This document shows, in pieces, positions 36,571 through 48,021 of a DNA stretch of 64,000 nt (within the stretch, counting starts at the first letter, position 1; every line of letters begins with the position of its first letter). The position numbers were made by a program, and so were the translations under genes. The stretch is from Leucaena leucocephala (Eukaryota > Streptophyta > Magnoliopsida > Fabales > Fabaceae): positions 6,185,001-6,249,000 of the forward strand of contig CM073562.1 of NCBI GenBank assembly GCA_037074615.1. The letters are read 5' to 3'. The notes beneath the pieces are model-generated. The model did no database searches and was not told where the DNA came from. It saw only the letters and a list, made by a program, of their open reading frames with translations.

Positions 36571-37632
36571 TCATGAGGGCTCTTTTAGTAGAGGATCTTG
36601 TAAGTCCCTTGTAAATACCTTTTGAGCTATGTGGTTATATCCTAACTTTAGTTGGAAACTTATGTCGAGTTAACCTAAATTTTTTATACCAATTTCTTTT
36701 TTGAATCATTCGAATTTTATGATTTTTGAAGTTAAATTCCTAAAGAAGCTAAATTTGTCATGTACGATCATTCAAGTTTAAATCAGGTTTGAGAAAGCTA
36801 TCCTTTATTTATGGCTAAAATCAAGTTGATCTAAATTAGTCATAAAACATCAATTATGTTAAATTATATAAAATTCCTTTAAAACTTTTGATCATTAACA
36901 AATAACCTTTTTAACATTTAAAATGTAATAAAAAAACCTATGAGCTTTTAAATTTGTCCATAAACCTATTCCACTTATGATCGTTTTAAGTGTTGTTGCT
37001 ATTTTAGTATTATGGTGGTTTCAGTTTGGGTTGAAGTAAGTTTTATTGAGTAGCTGGGAGAAATAATATCCAGACTGATGCAGATTATCAAATTTTAGCA
37101 AATTAGTATATTGTTATCTACTTAAGACATCACATGTATAACAAAAATTAGTCTAAATACCAACAAAACTTAATACAACTGATAGATGGCCATGTCCCTA
37201 AAATATAATGTATTGAGTTTAAACTAGACCGTGCGAATGAAAAAAAGACTTTGTTAACCGAAGCAAAATCTACTTTGGTGATCTCTACGCTTTGGGAGGA
37301 TTAGTCACTAAACTATCGGTTAAAAATACTACCTAGTTTCTAAAACAAAAAAGAGTCCAAATATTTGGTAGGCAAAAAACAAAAACAGTAAAAGAACAAT
37401 TTTTTAAAAAAAATTATGATTAAAAATTCAATACCATTTAGTCATGAGAAACTATTGGCAAAAAAATGTTGAAATTTTTTTATCTTCATTTTATAAAGGT
37501 TTAATGTTCTTGCAGCATCCTAAAATATTTTAGTAAATTACTATCTCGTGCCTTTTCTTTCTACAAAAGGGGTGTTTAGTTTGAAGGAAGTGAGGGAATC
37601 TATTGTCATTTCACATTTGATGTGTAAACCAA
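36571..37632. other. Intergenic, nothing identified
   Basis: No gene and no CACTA-type terminus, although the left end of the transposase-bearing element would be expected near here. Confidence 0.45.
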
Positions 37633-40468
37633 TTAGTAACTCTCAGTGGACTCTTTTATCAGCCTCAATTGAAGTTCGACCACATACTCATAGCTGGTTT
37701 CTAACATGACTTCTATAGTCCCTATACAATGAAGCATAGTTTGTTTTATAAGCGTTAGAGATGAATAAATTGAATTACAAATATAACAAATAGTGTGCGT
37801 TTTATTTATGTATATATACTTATAGGAGGAAAGGTTCAACTTGACTACAATTTATGAGAACATATCTGTATGCCTACAATTTCTCTTTGAGAGTGAGTTT
37901 GAAGAACTCAGACCTCCAATAGGTTTCCTAATAGGAGGGGACAAATCACTTGACAGGGTAGGACGAGGAAGATATTGCCAACGCGAGACATCTAAGTCAT
38001 CAAAGTACCTTGAACAAAAAGTTATGACCTCGTCCCCTGAATAATCTTTTGCTATTGACCCCTCTGGCCACACCTTGTTGAAAATATAATTTTTAGTTTT
38101 CCAAAAATCTGTAGCGTCACATGTATTCAATTAACAACTGTGCATGTTGTGGAATCACTAAAATCAAATAAAATATGGAGATAAAGCTTTTCATACCTCT
38201 TAATAGGGTACATCCAAACAACAAGCTTTGCTTCTCAAACAAGGTGTACAGTCAAGTGAACCATGACAGTGAAAAATGATGGAGGAAATATCATCTCTAA
38301 GTGACACAATGTAAGAATAATTTTTTCCTATAGCTGATCAAGTTCCTAAGGTATCAAGACCTTCACACACAAATTCTTAAAAGAAGAACACAACTCCACC
38401 AATACCACAGATAAGTCAGAAGGAAGTCTAAAAGCAAGAGGGAGGAGCTACTATATTAGAACATGTGAGTCATGACTCTTTTAACCCAGGGACCTTTCAC
38501 GAATGGAGGTCGATATATCTTGATATGTTTCTGGAGTATCCATCAGGAACTTTGATGTTCTTTAGCTTCGAAAGGAATATATAGCCTTGTTCATCTTAGT
38601 TAAGGTGAACTTAGCTGGCTAAAACTTGTTGTTATCATTTGACCAAGCATGTTCGCAAATTCCCCATACACATAAATCTTTCCTAGCCGTGAGATGATCT
38701 TTAGACTTTCCAGGCATGTTGGGCAACATATACAGCACATTGTCGAATACATTTTTCTCAATATGCATGACATCCAAACTGTGGTATAGTAAAATATGTT
38801 TTCAATAAGGAAGGGTGAAGAAGATACTTCTCTTGCACTGCTGCAGAGGTTAACCATCAGATGTCCCATGATAGTATCATCCTAGAAGCTTAGGATCCTC
38901 AATATTCTTACCAAACTCAACATCAACATCTTCTAACTGTCAAAATATATCAATACTAGATAAAGTGGCTAGAGGATCCCTCTTTTCTTGTTTCCTATCA
39001 AAGCGGATCCATTACAATCTAAATATGTGCTTAAAATCAAGGAATCGTCAATGTCCCATAAAACACCATTTCTGACTATGCAGAAAGTAGCATGGTATGG
39101 AGTCAAAGTTGTACTCAGAACAGGCCAACCCAGTATGCACATTCCAACAGGACAAAGTTCCTAAAATAGGTAAAGCACTTATCGTCCACATCAACGTTGC
39201 ATGAAGATTGAATAGATGCTTCTTGTATGAGTCGTATGTCTTAACGCCATATGTCCAAAGCTCCATCAACTCTTGTATCAACGATTGTAGGTACACATTT
39301 ATATCATTTCCTGGTGTTTTCTTTCCAGGGATGATCATGGAAAGTAAAAACGTGCTCTGCTTTATGCACATCCAAGATGGGAAATTGCATAGAATCAGCA
39401 CAACCGGCCAGATACTATAGATAGTGCTTATGTTACCGAATGGGTTAAAACCATCAATCACTAAAGCAAGACGGACATTTCTTGCATCAAAAGTAAAATC
39501 TGGAAACTAAGTCAAACGCCTTCTAAGTATCCGAATCCCTTAGATGTGTTAGCTTCTCATCTACATTCTGCTCAAGAACATGCCACCTTATTTGCTCAGC
39601 CATCTTTGATGACATATACATTCACTGTAACCGTGGCTTCAATGGAAAGTACCTAACAATTCAAATTGTTACTTATTAACTAGAGAAAATTAAGTAACCA
39701 ATTAAAGTATACCGAAGAATTTTTGTGGGTTTCTTCTTCTGCTTCTTCCCCTTCCACACTGTATTGTATCGAGATTGCTTACAATGCTTACATATCTCCT
39801 TGTTAGCGTCCTCTCCCCAGTACAACATATAGTCATTTGGGCATGCATCAATCTTGTTGTAGTTCAATCCAAGCTTACTCCATAAAAATGGGAGGAATAC
39901 AACTTAGGGGAAAGTATCTCTGAGTAATTCCAGTAGCATGAACATGACATTGTTTGTGATGCCGCACAAATATTTAATATTATAAAATTTTATCAAGAAA
40001 AAAAATTTAGAATACCTTGTACAACCAAGGTATAGAGGCTTGTCGATTTCATTCATTAGTTCAAAAAATTATAGAGCAGTGTCATTCCTCTCGAACTCTA
40101 GCTTAGGGTCTTGTACTTCATCAGGAGTCTCAGCTTCATGAATTCCAAAAGCATCATGCACCACATCATTCACGACATTGGGTTAGTCCACTCGAACTCC
40201 TATTCTTGATATAGTCAGAGTTAACTCAGTAATCATATCATGTTGTTCCCCATGCAGAGTCCAAATGACATAATTTTATGGGAATGATTTAACGATCAAG
40301 TGGTCCCTAACAACATTTCTTGGATGCCACTTGTTAAAATTACATATAGGGCATGTACATTGAATCTTATTGTTGACAGACGTATTGTTGAACACAAAAT
40401 CCAAAAAAGTTGAGTACGGGTAAATATCGTGAGGCCATAAGTGTCACATTGATCTAAGTCTTATCCAT
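37633..40468 (-). pseudogene. CACTA transposase (TNP2-like), decayed
   Basis: Once encoded the transposase of a CACTA (En/Spm) DNA transposon. Reading the minus strand: an ATG at 40466-40468; a zinc-binding N-terminal region (CTCPICNFNKWHPRNVVRDH, about 40350); NDVVHDAFG and KPLYLGC (about 40150-40020); IDACPNDYMLYWGEDAN (about 39860-39810); YFPLKPRLQ then the conserved IDGFNPFGN with its acidic residue (39461 region); the core to 39048 with PGNDINVYLQ and ETYDSYKK-like KTYDSYKK; SLDVMHIEKNVFDNVL (about 38780); and a DUF4218-type end with PEGSIAKDY and EVITFCSRYF (37852-38130). AT-rich gaps look like introns. Stops are numerous and the core frame shifts, so it is not functional. No left CACTA terminus or subterminal array is seen beyond it. 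Confidence 0.88.
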
Positions 40469-40570
40469 TATTGTTCTAGTAGTGATCTAGAGAACATGTG
40501 AGAGTAAAAGCTCTATTAGAAGTTATTATGAAGTTGAACTGAAGTTTCACCCCTTATAAGGCAAACTGTG

Positions 40571-40925
40571 ACGGTAAAATTTTTTGAAGTAGTTATAAAA
40601 TCGCTACAAAGTTAGCTATCAGTCAAATAAATTCTATTTAATTTTGCAACGATTACTAACCGCTACAAAATATGACAACCATGGATAGATATTTGAATTT
40701 TGAAATTTGAACATTTGTAGCGGTTGTAACTGCTACAAAATGGTAGAATGTCAAATATATGTTGAGGGAAGTTTGATTTTGAACATTTGCAAGTGTTGCA
40801 ACTGCTACAAAATACTTTTTGAAAGTTGAACATTTATAGCAGTTATAAACCACTTAAAAATGTGGAGGAAATTATTAATTTTAAATTTGCAGACTTTGCA
40901 ACTATTTATAACCGTTACAAATGTA
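40571..40925. repeat. CACTA subterminal palindrome array (left)
   Basis: Six copies of a 28-30 bp palindromic unit of form TTTGTAGCGGTT-N-AACNGCTACAAA, spaced about 60-70 bp (near 40596, 40656, 40727, 40798, 40840 and 40905). The unit at 40713-40741 is the clearest hairpin. The outermost part, TAAAATTTTTTGAAGTAG at 40575, aligns with the true terminus at 61357. Such repeats bind the TNPA-type protein in En/Spm. TNP2's ATG lies only about 100 bp to the left, with TTATAAGG at about 40553-40560 as a possible TATA. Confidence 0.8.
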
Positions 40926-41092
40926 AAAAATTATAATTTATAACTTCAATTAAAGTAAAATTTATGAAATAAAACTACAATTTATGGAATAAAGTAAATT
41001 TTATAAAATAAACTAAGATTTGTGAAATAATTAAATAAAATGAAATAAAGTATAGGTAATAACAAATTTTAAAAAGAAGTACATAAATCTGC

Positions 41093-42174
41093 TTAAGGAT
41101 GTTGTGCATCATCCTGCACATCCTCATTGAGATCTGGTCGTAGTGACTGCTGTGAAGCATGTGGGATAAGTGGCGGGGGAAGGGCAGTGGGATTGAGATG
41201 ACTATAGGAGGGATACGAATAGCAAGTATTATCGGAGGACTTGTAATGACCAGAATCTATGTGAATACAACCCTCAATCACTCTGAATGGACTAAATCGT
41301 GCTCACCACTAGGTCTACATCTCCGATTACATCTACTAGTGTATGGTTTACACCTTCTCCTGCATATGCTCCTGTATTTGCATGTGCATAGTCTACACCT
41401 ATTCCTACATCTCACGTCTGACTTCATCCTAAAGCTCATCCACAGATACACAAGTTGGCGCTAGATGCCTATGCTCATATATGTTGATGTAACTTGTGAC
41501 TAAGAGCACAATTGGTCATGAGACATGCCGCTAGTACTCAAAGATGGTCTTAGTCTCATTGGTGTAGCATCGAGACTGAGTCCCATGATCTTGTTGGGGT
41601 GTTGAGTAGGAGCGATGCAATGGGATCCAAGGCGTACCCCTGTGACTCCTGTAGCTCTGCATTGAGCTAAGTCATCCACTCCTGTCAAAACAATTGGAAA
41701 AAGTAAACAAATTAAATAATATAAATTATTTATAAAATACTAAATTATAGCAATTAAATACGTGCAAAAACTTCTTCAACCCCTTCCAATGCAGGAGTCC
41801 TGTCTCGAGCCATATACAACTCAAGTTATATCGCACGCTTATAGTAGGAGTGTATCCCAGCTCGCCACGAACATCCTCTCCTGAAATTTAATTACAAATA
41901 AATATGTAAATATTAAATTAGTTTATAAAAGTTTAATAATATCTAATTAATAAATTAATTTATCTATTTATGATCTCATCGTAAGCAATCGAGAAGGGTC
42001 TCGAGCCACTCCTGTGCCACATGGTCTAATGACAGACACTGGCAGCACTCTCTAGGATGCTTCCTTAAACAAATTACATATAGGGTCAGTCAATTGGATG
42101 AAAAATTAAATATTCAGAACTTAAATAACTAAATTTATACCCTTGTCTATGGTGTAAACTGCGATCTTATGAAC
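41093..42174 (-). pseudogene. CACTA TNPA-like gene, 3' part
   Basis: Downstream half of the gene whose 5' part is at 59544-60231; a Copia element separates them. Minus-strand pieces, with intron-like AT gaps: FVHKIAVYTIDK at the break (42174-42138); HRSGSRPFSIAYDE (about 41990-42040), like the HTGGSRSFA block of plant CACTA Transposase_24-type proteins; ELGYTPT (about 41850); ELQESQGYALDPIA (about 41660); then a predicted coiled coil VDELxDEVRREMxExV (41453 on), and a C-terminus ending NEDVQDDAQHP before the stop at 41093. Between about 41453 and 41290 there are ten TAG/TAA stops where glutamine would fit, plus one TGA. The product probably bound the subterminal repeats. It is dead. Confidence 0.75.
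42170..42174. other. Target-site duplication of the outer Copia element, left
   Basis: TGAAC here pairs with CGAAC at 59544-59548. The TNPA reading frame continues across the two sides once the element is removed, which supports the site. Confidence 0.7.
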
Positions 42175-43095
42175 TATGAGTCTCGACATAAACACCCAAG
42201 GAGAGGTGACTTGTGTATTTTGAAAATTTTAACATAAATTTGAAAATCTTATAAGATTTTCAACTATATCCCAATATTTGAATGGGCTCTTGGTGCCTCA
42301 CTACAATAAGTGATCATTTCAATCACTCCACTTACTTTCCGTAAGGTAATAATCCCAACTTAAGAGATCTAATATCTCAAGTCTATATAATGAATAAAAA
42401 TTTTATCAATATCTCTCACATAGTATATATGATGATGAACACTGAAGCATAAGAATATCATATTATAGAATAATGAATGAGGAATTAAAGAGTATAATAA
42501 ATCTAGTCGTTATTATTCGTCTCTTTTCATTAATTATGAGTCTTCCTTAAATAATATTTATTTAAGGAACTATGAGTCTATCATAAACACCCAAGGAGAG
42601 GTGACTTGTGTATTTTGAAAATTTTAACATAAATTTGAAAATCTTAAAGATAACTAGAGTATAATAGAGTAAAGAGATTAGAGAGTAGAAATATATCACC
42701 GAAGGATAGAAGAATCAACACAAGACAAATTATCCTAGTTTGGATCAATCCACTTGTCCTACGTCCAGTCCCCAAATGCCTTATAAGATTTTCAACTATA
42801 TCCCAATATTTGAATGGGCTCTTGGTGCCTCACTACAATAAGTGATCATTTCAATCACTCCACTTACTTTCCGTAAGGTAATAATCCCAACTTAAGAGAT
42901 CTAATATCTCAAGTCTATATAATGAATAAAAATTTTATCAATATCTCTCACATAGTATATATGATGATGAACACTGAAGCATAAGAATATCATATTATAG
43001 AATAATGAATGAGGAATTAAAGAGTATAATAAATCTAGTCGTTATTGTTCGTCTCTTTTCATTAATTATGAGTCTTCCTTAAATAATATTTATTT
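42175..43095. repeat. Tandem duplication within the 3' LTR
   Basis: Copy A (42175-42566) and copy B (42571-43095) are almost identical, both preceded by GAAC and starting TATGAGTCT. Copy A lacks 138 bp present in B (42645-42782), with CTT at both deletion edges. Confidence 0.92.
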
Positions 43096-44270
43096 TGTTT
43101 GGTAGCTATTAGACTCAAACTTGTAACCGTTAGAGTGAAGGCGTTGTTAGTAAGTATATGAGAATTTAATTCTTTGCCGGATGTAGCAAGTTTCCCTTGG
43201 CGTAGCCTTCATCATTTCAAACTTTAGTCTTTACTAAACACGCTCAATCTTAAAAGGTTTTTCAGGAGTTAAAACATTATTTAAGTGTATGAACAATTAA
43301 TAATCAACTCATATTACAAATATCAAGTTCTAATAAGGTTTATATAACTTTCAAAAAAATATACTATATTAATCGATTAACTAATCAATTAAATATCATT
43401 AAGTAGATCAATGTTTTAATTAATGAGAAGAAAAGAAAAATAAAGCATCACTTGATCATAATATTCAATCAAATTCAATATAATTTGATAAGATAAGTTT
43501 CTCTAGAGATTTATCAATGAATAGTAATGAGAAACATAAGCACACTTAGTGATTAATTCAAACATATATAGTTCAAAGAATGATGCAAGTAATTTCAATG
43601 TAAAGAGATGAATATCACTGAAATTTATAGTATTAATCAAACAATTAATCTATTAATATAAATTAATTGAATCCTTAGTCAATTAATGTCTTAAGAGAAG
43701 TTGATATAGGAATATATTAATGGAACAATTAATGGATTAATGTATATTAATCGAATAACTAATCGATTAATGAATTCATATTTGATTTCACAAAATGATT
43801 GTGAACTAATTAATCAAACAATTAATGCATTAATATAGATTAATCGATTAATAGAGTTTATTTTTTACTAAAGGAAAAATAGTTCTAAATAAATTAATTG
43901 AATAGGCAATTGATTAATTAAAATTAATTGATTAATTAATCGATAAATTAACTTATATTTTCAATTCCATAGTGCAACTTCATAACATTAATCGAATAGT
44001 TAATCGATTAATTAACTTTCTTTTTAATAACAGAGAAATGTCCTCACATTAATGGAATGTTCAATCGATTAAATGATACTTTTTAATTGATTAGCTAATC
44101 GATAAAGTATCATTAATCGAGTGACTAATCAATTAACTTGATCTAACTTCTTTGTCACTTTTGGCATCATTTAAAAACACATAAACAACTTGATTGATTA
44201 AATAATCTTTTGCAGAAACAATGAGTTACTTTTGACATTATCAAAACATCATCAAGTATGGATTCTAACA
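42175..44270 (-). mobile_element. 3' LTR of the outer Sirevirus-like Copia element
   Basis: On the minus strand it starts TGTTAGAATCC at 44270, directly after the polypurine tract. It matches 57431-59543. The U3 part (43370-44160) is packed with TTAATCGATTAA-type palindromes. The segment near 42700-42770 has the CTACGTCCAGT motif shared with the solo LTR at 2810-4661. The distal end carries an internal tandem duplication (42175-42566 and 42571-43095). Confidence 0.88.
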
Positions 44271-44282
44271 TTCACCCTTTTT
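44271..44282 (-). other. Polypurine tract of the outer Copia element
   Basis: Minus strand AAAAAGGGTGAA abuts the TGTTAG start of the LTR. This is the plus-strand priming site expected at the inner edge of a 3' LTR and fixes the element's orientation. Confidence 0.85.
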
Positions 44283-44449
44283 GATGATTAAAAAAACCAA
44301 ATGAATCAAAGTAATTAACATGAGATAATCATTAATAAAATAGAATATAATTAACATAACTTGAATATATTAAAATAACATATACATCAATCATCAATTA
44401 TACAATAAAATAAGAAACCATATAATCAAAAGCAGCAGTCAGTCAATTG

Positions 44450-46123
44450 AGCTATGAATGGACAAGAACTACATGATCAGTTCTAGAAGATGTAACATGT
44501 TGGTCATGCTATGGCTCTGAAATAGATGGATGATCCTTGAGCTATTCCTCAGTTATAGAAGGTCTAAGGTTGTTCAGATTAGCGAGAAGGATATTCTTCA
44601 CATCAGATACCTCATAATGAATAACCTTTTGCCTTTCTAAAATAGCCTCTTGCCTCTCTCTTACTTCCTCCTTGAATGCTTAGAAATCCTACATATGACT
44701 GTCTAGAAGTATCTAGATACCATAGCTTTACCTCTCATGATTGATGTCTGCCTTTTCCTAGATGCATTGAGTCTTCTTTCTAGCTATGCAAAATCAGTCT
44801 AAAAATACCTCTGAATAGATACACCTAGAAATGATGGTTTAGTAGAGACTTGAGGTCTAGTAGAGGAATGTTCTTCATCTTGAGGAAGGGAAGCACTGGT
44901 CGTAGGCTGCTTGTCTAGAATGTCTCTAGGAGTCAGTCCTTTCTTGGCTTCATAAGGGATATTGATCTTCATCTTGTATAGTTGAGACATCCCAAAAGCT
45001 CCAATTTGTTCCTTCTTTCTTCCTTCTAAATGATGAATATCAAAATGCTTGAGAAAGAATGAGACAAGTTGAGAATAAGGTATAGGGGTAGTTCTTGATC
45101 ATTTGAGATATAATTCCCATTTCGATTATAGATAAAAGGCTCTAAATTGAGCTTCTGCCTATTGACTATCCTAGGCAGTGTGAGGTAGTCCTGCTGGTTA
45201 AGATAACAAAGTAGCTAGACTTATTGATTATGCATTAAAAGTAGATATAATGAATGATGCGATAGAAATCACATATCTGACTCAAGGTGAAAGAAAGAGA
45301 CCCAGGGAAAGGCTTGTTAGTTTGTAGAAGAATGTGATAAGCCCTGTCTTGATCCATAGTCTTTATTGGTACTGGTGTTAAAGCACCTAGCATTTAATTA
45401 ATTGAATTGAAGTTCATCTTGATCTCTGGCCCTATCAATCTAATAGTCAAATAACTATCCATAATGGTTTCACCATCATCTAATGTGTTAAAAATTTTCA
45501 TATTGTAGTAGAACCTTCTGACTACATCTAAACTATATGTTTCATTAATCCTAAGCTAACTTTCAAAATGGTGTAGTGGCTCTATCAAATCTAGATTGAT
45601 CTTGTGGTCTCCCTTTCAATATATATTACAAGGTAATATTTTCTCTCCTTAAACTCTGAGTTAAACTTTGCCAAATCAACATTAAATCCAAGTTACCTGT
45701 AGAAAAGGTAAACTTGAAGGCTGAAAACTTGAAGGAGCTAGAGTTGTAGAGGCCTTCCTTGGTGTCTTCTGCTCTTGCTAAGTGACTAAGTAGCATTCTT
45801 CATTGTCTTTTCTAATATTACAGTGAATTTATGATCATATTCCGTGTCAAAATTAGGTTATTGTGATCTTATCTTTCTCTTTGAAGCATAATGAGGAGAA
45901 AGCTCATAAATATGTACTTTGCTTCTATCCCTGTTGCCTTTACCGGTGCCTTACTCGACTGGTCCCTACTTTTACCCTTTAAGACATCTAGGCCATCCTT
46001 GGCCACCTTAGTTTGAAATTTCTTATTCTTGTCCTTTGAAATTGATGCATGAGGAGCATTAGATATAGATTTAGATGGATTAGGCTTAGACCCATCTGAA
46101 TTGGTTATCTTTGTCCTTGACAT
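44450..46123 (-). pseudogene. Extra ORF between pol and 3' LTR of the outer Copia element
   Basis: A third gene lies downstream of RNase H, where Sirevirus-type Copia elements carry an additional, often env-like, ORF. Minus-strand pieces: a basic, Ser/Lys-rich N-terminus MSRTKITNSDGSKPNPSK (46123); VRRFYYNMKIFNTLDD (about 45525); ETIMDSYLTIRLIGPEIK; PSYFVILTSRT-like region (about 45210); and MKINIPYEAKKGLTP (about 44975). The central part resembles plant-transposon proteins with a VRxFYxN block. No signal peptide or membrane segment is evident in what can be read. Stops and frameshifts disable it. Function unknown; the family assignment is tentative. Confidence 0.55.
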
Positions 46124-46855
46124 TGCTACCGTAAAGGAAAAGGGATTTGAGCGATTGAACAGTCAAATGGAGGAATTTATGAGTATTTTTGGTGAATTTT
46201 GATTTATAAAGTATGAAGAAGGTATCCCACAAACAAATTTGAGGAATTGTGAAGGTTAAAGGTGAGAGAAAAAGAGGTTTAGTTAATTATGGCTCGATTT
46301 AAATAGTAAAGAGTCATGACTAATTGCTGATAAAACTCAGCATTAATTGATTAACTAATCAAATAATGCCTATTAATAGATTAATTTTATCAGATATACA
46401 CATATTTATACATATTAATTGATTAGTTGTTTGATTAATTATAATTAATTGATTGTGAATCAAGTAGTTCTCAAAGAAAAATATCATTTAATAAATATTT
46501 AACACTGATTAATCGATTATATGTTCAATTAATCAAACTTAATGAAACTGTTAATCAATTAATTTTGCAAAATAAGATATTTGCCAAATATTTCATAAAA
46601 AATAATACAATTAATGAATTAGGAGTTAGATTAAATAAAGTTACCTCCCCTAATTAATTGATTAAGTGTTAGATTAATCCATCCTCTGTCAGCTTCTGTT
46701 TTCCAATCCAATAATCGAGCATCATGTAAAAATGTAACTATACACTCTAAAACTTAAATTAGCAACTTGAATAATCAAAACATAAATATTGAATAATTAT
46801 TTTGAGAAAATGAAGGATGAAGAAAGCTTATAGAAAAAAAGGCTAAGTTAGTTTA

Positions 46856-47152
46856 TTAAGAAAAATCCTTACAACTCATTGGGATTACCATTCCCAATTC
46901 TCTCCTGATATAGTTGAATTGATCATGAGCAAATAGTTTAGTGAAAATATCTTCTAATTGAAGATGAGTTGGGATAGATTTAACTTTTATATCTTTCTTC
47001 TGCATGTGATCTTTTGTAAAATGATGTCTAATATCAATGTGCTTAGTCCAGGAATGAAGTACGAGATTCTTTAACAAACTGATTATACTTGTCTTGTGAC
47101 AGAGAATTGAAATCTTGGTCAAATATATTCTCAGATCTTTGAGTTGTTTGAG
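46856..47152 (-). pseudogene. Outer Copia RNase H, C-terminal part
   Basis: Encodes QLKDLRIYLTKISILCH, then the conserved block TKHIDIRHHFTKDH and the tail of the polyprotein QLEDIFTKLF...YIRRELGM. It is cut at 47152 by the inner Copia element. The missing N-terminal half is at 51519-51800. Minor substitutions change CDN to CHK in the catalytic-site region. Confidence 0.85.
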
Positions 47153-47354
47153 CTTGTAGAAATATTATAAGATATGTAAATATTCTATAATTAGTATATG
47201 TAGAAATATTATAAGATATGTAAATATTCTATAATTAGTATATAGGATATGATATTATTTAATTAGTATCTAGAATTATCTAGGATTCTCTATTATGTAT
47301 ATGTATCCCTTCTAAATATTAATAAAGTACAAGTATTATTCATCTTAAATAATA
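47153..47354 (+). repeat. 5' LTR of inner Copia element
   Basis: About 200 bp. It starts with two tandem copies of a 44-bp unit (47155-47198 and 47199-47242, TGTAGAAATATTATAAGATA at the start). Shares ATATGATATTATTT and TTAGTATCTAG with the 3' copy. Confidence 0.8.
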
Positions 47355-47366
47355 TGGTATCAGAGC
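47355..47366 (+). other. Primer-binding site (initiator tRNA-Met)
   Basis: TGGTATCAGAGC is the standard Copia primer-binding site complementary to the 3' end of plant initiator methionine tRNA. Confidence 0.92.
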
Positions 47367-48021
47367 AGTACATTTAGGGTTATTATTTTCATTATGTTGG
47401 CTTCTACCAGTGAGTTCTTTAGCTTCTATTCACTTTGTGCTGTCAGTCTTTGTGATTGTTATTTTGGTTCCTTTTCTTGTCATCAAGTTACGAGATGCGC
47501 CTAGCAGGGAGGAACACAAGGCTCTAATTGGTGGCCCCTTCAACCTTCATCATCATCCAAGTAGGGCATGATTCTCACGCTTAACCACCATTTTTTGACA
47601 TCAGTTTTATGCTCCAGCCCATGATAGTGTATGTAATTCCCTTTTTCAACAGTGTTCATCTTCTTTGACATCGACTCATTGAATTCAATCTACCTCTTGT
47701 AGTTTCTCACTCTATTTCAACATTTCTAGGTTGGGTCATCTCTATTGTGTTCGATTCATGATCCCCTTTATCCCTGGGAGACAACTTTGGCACATTGGTT
47801 AATATTTTCTTGATAATTGGTCTATAGAGTGGCCTTTGGTTACTGTATTTACTTTGAATAGGTGTTTCCAGTACTAATTGGTTATCTATCATATCACATA
47901 ATGTCTCATGTAATGCCTTTGTGTTTGGTATTTTCTGTGATAAAGTCCCTAGTATTGTTCTTGGTTTGGATGCTTGTTGATTATTTGTCCCTAGTATAAA
48001 ATCTGGTTAAAGGTATTTGAG

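Noticed and set aside
39208..39420. Plus-strand frame of 70 codons
   Set aside because: Antisense shadow of the TNP2 core, where the minus strand has the conserved GFNPFGN block.
41159..41464. 101-codon plus-strand frame rich in His and Leu
   Set aside because: It is the complement of the TNPA-like coiled-coil region. The repetitive HLLLH composition comes from the opposite-strand CAG/CAT-type codons.
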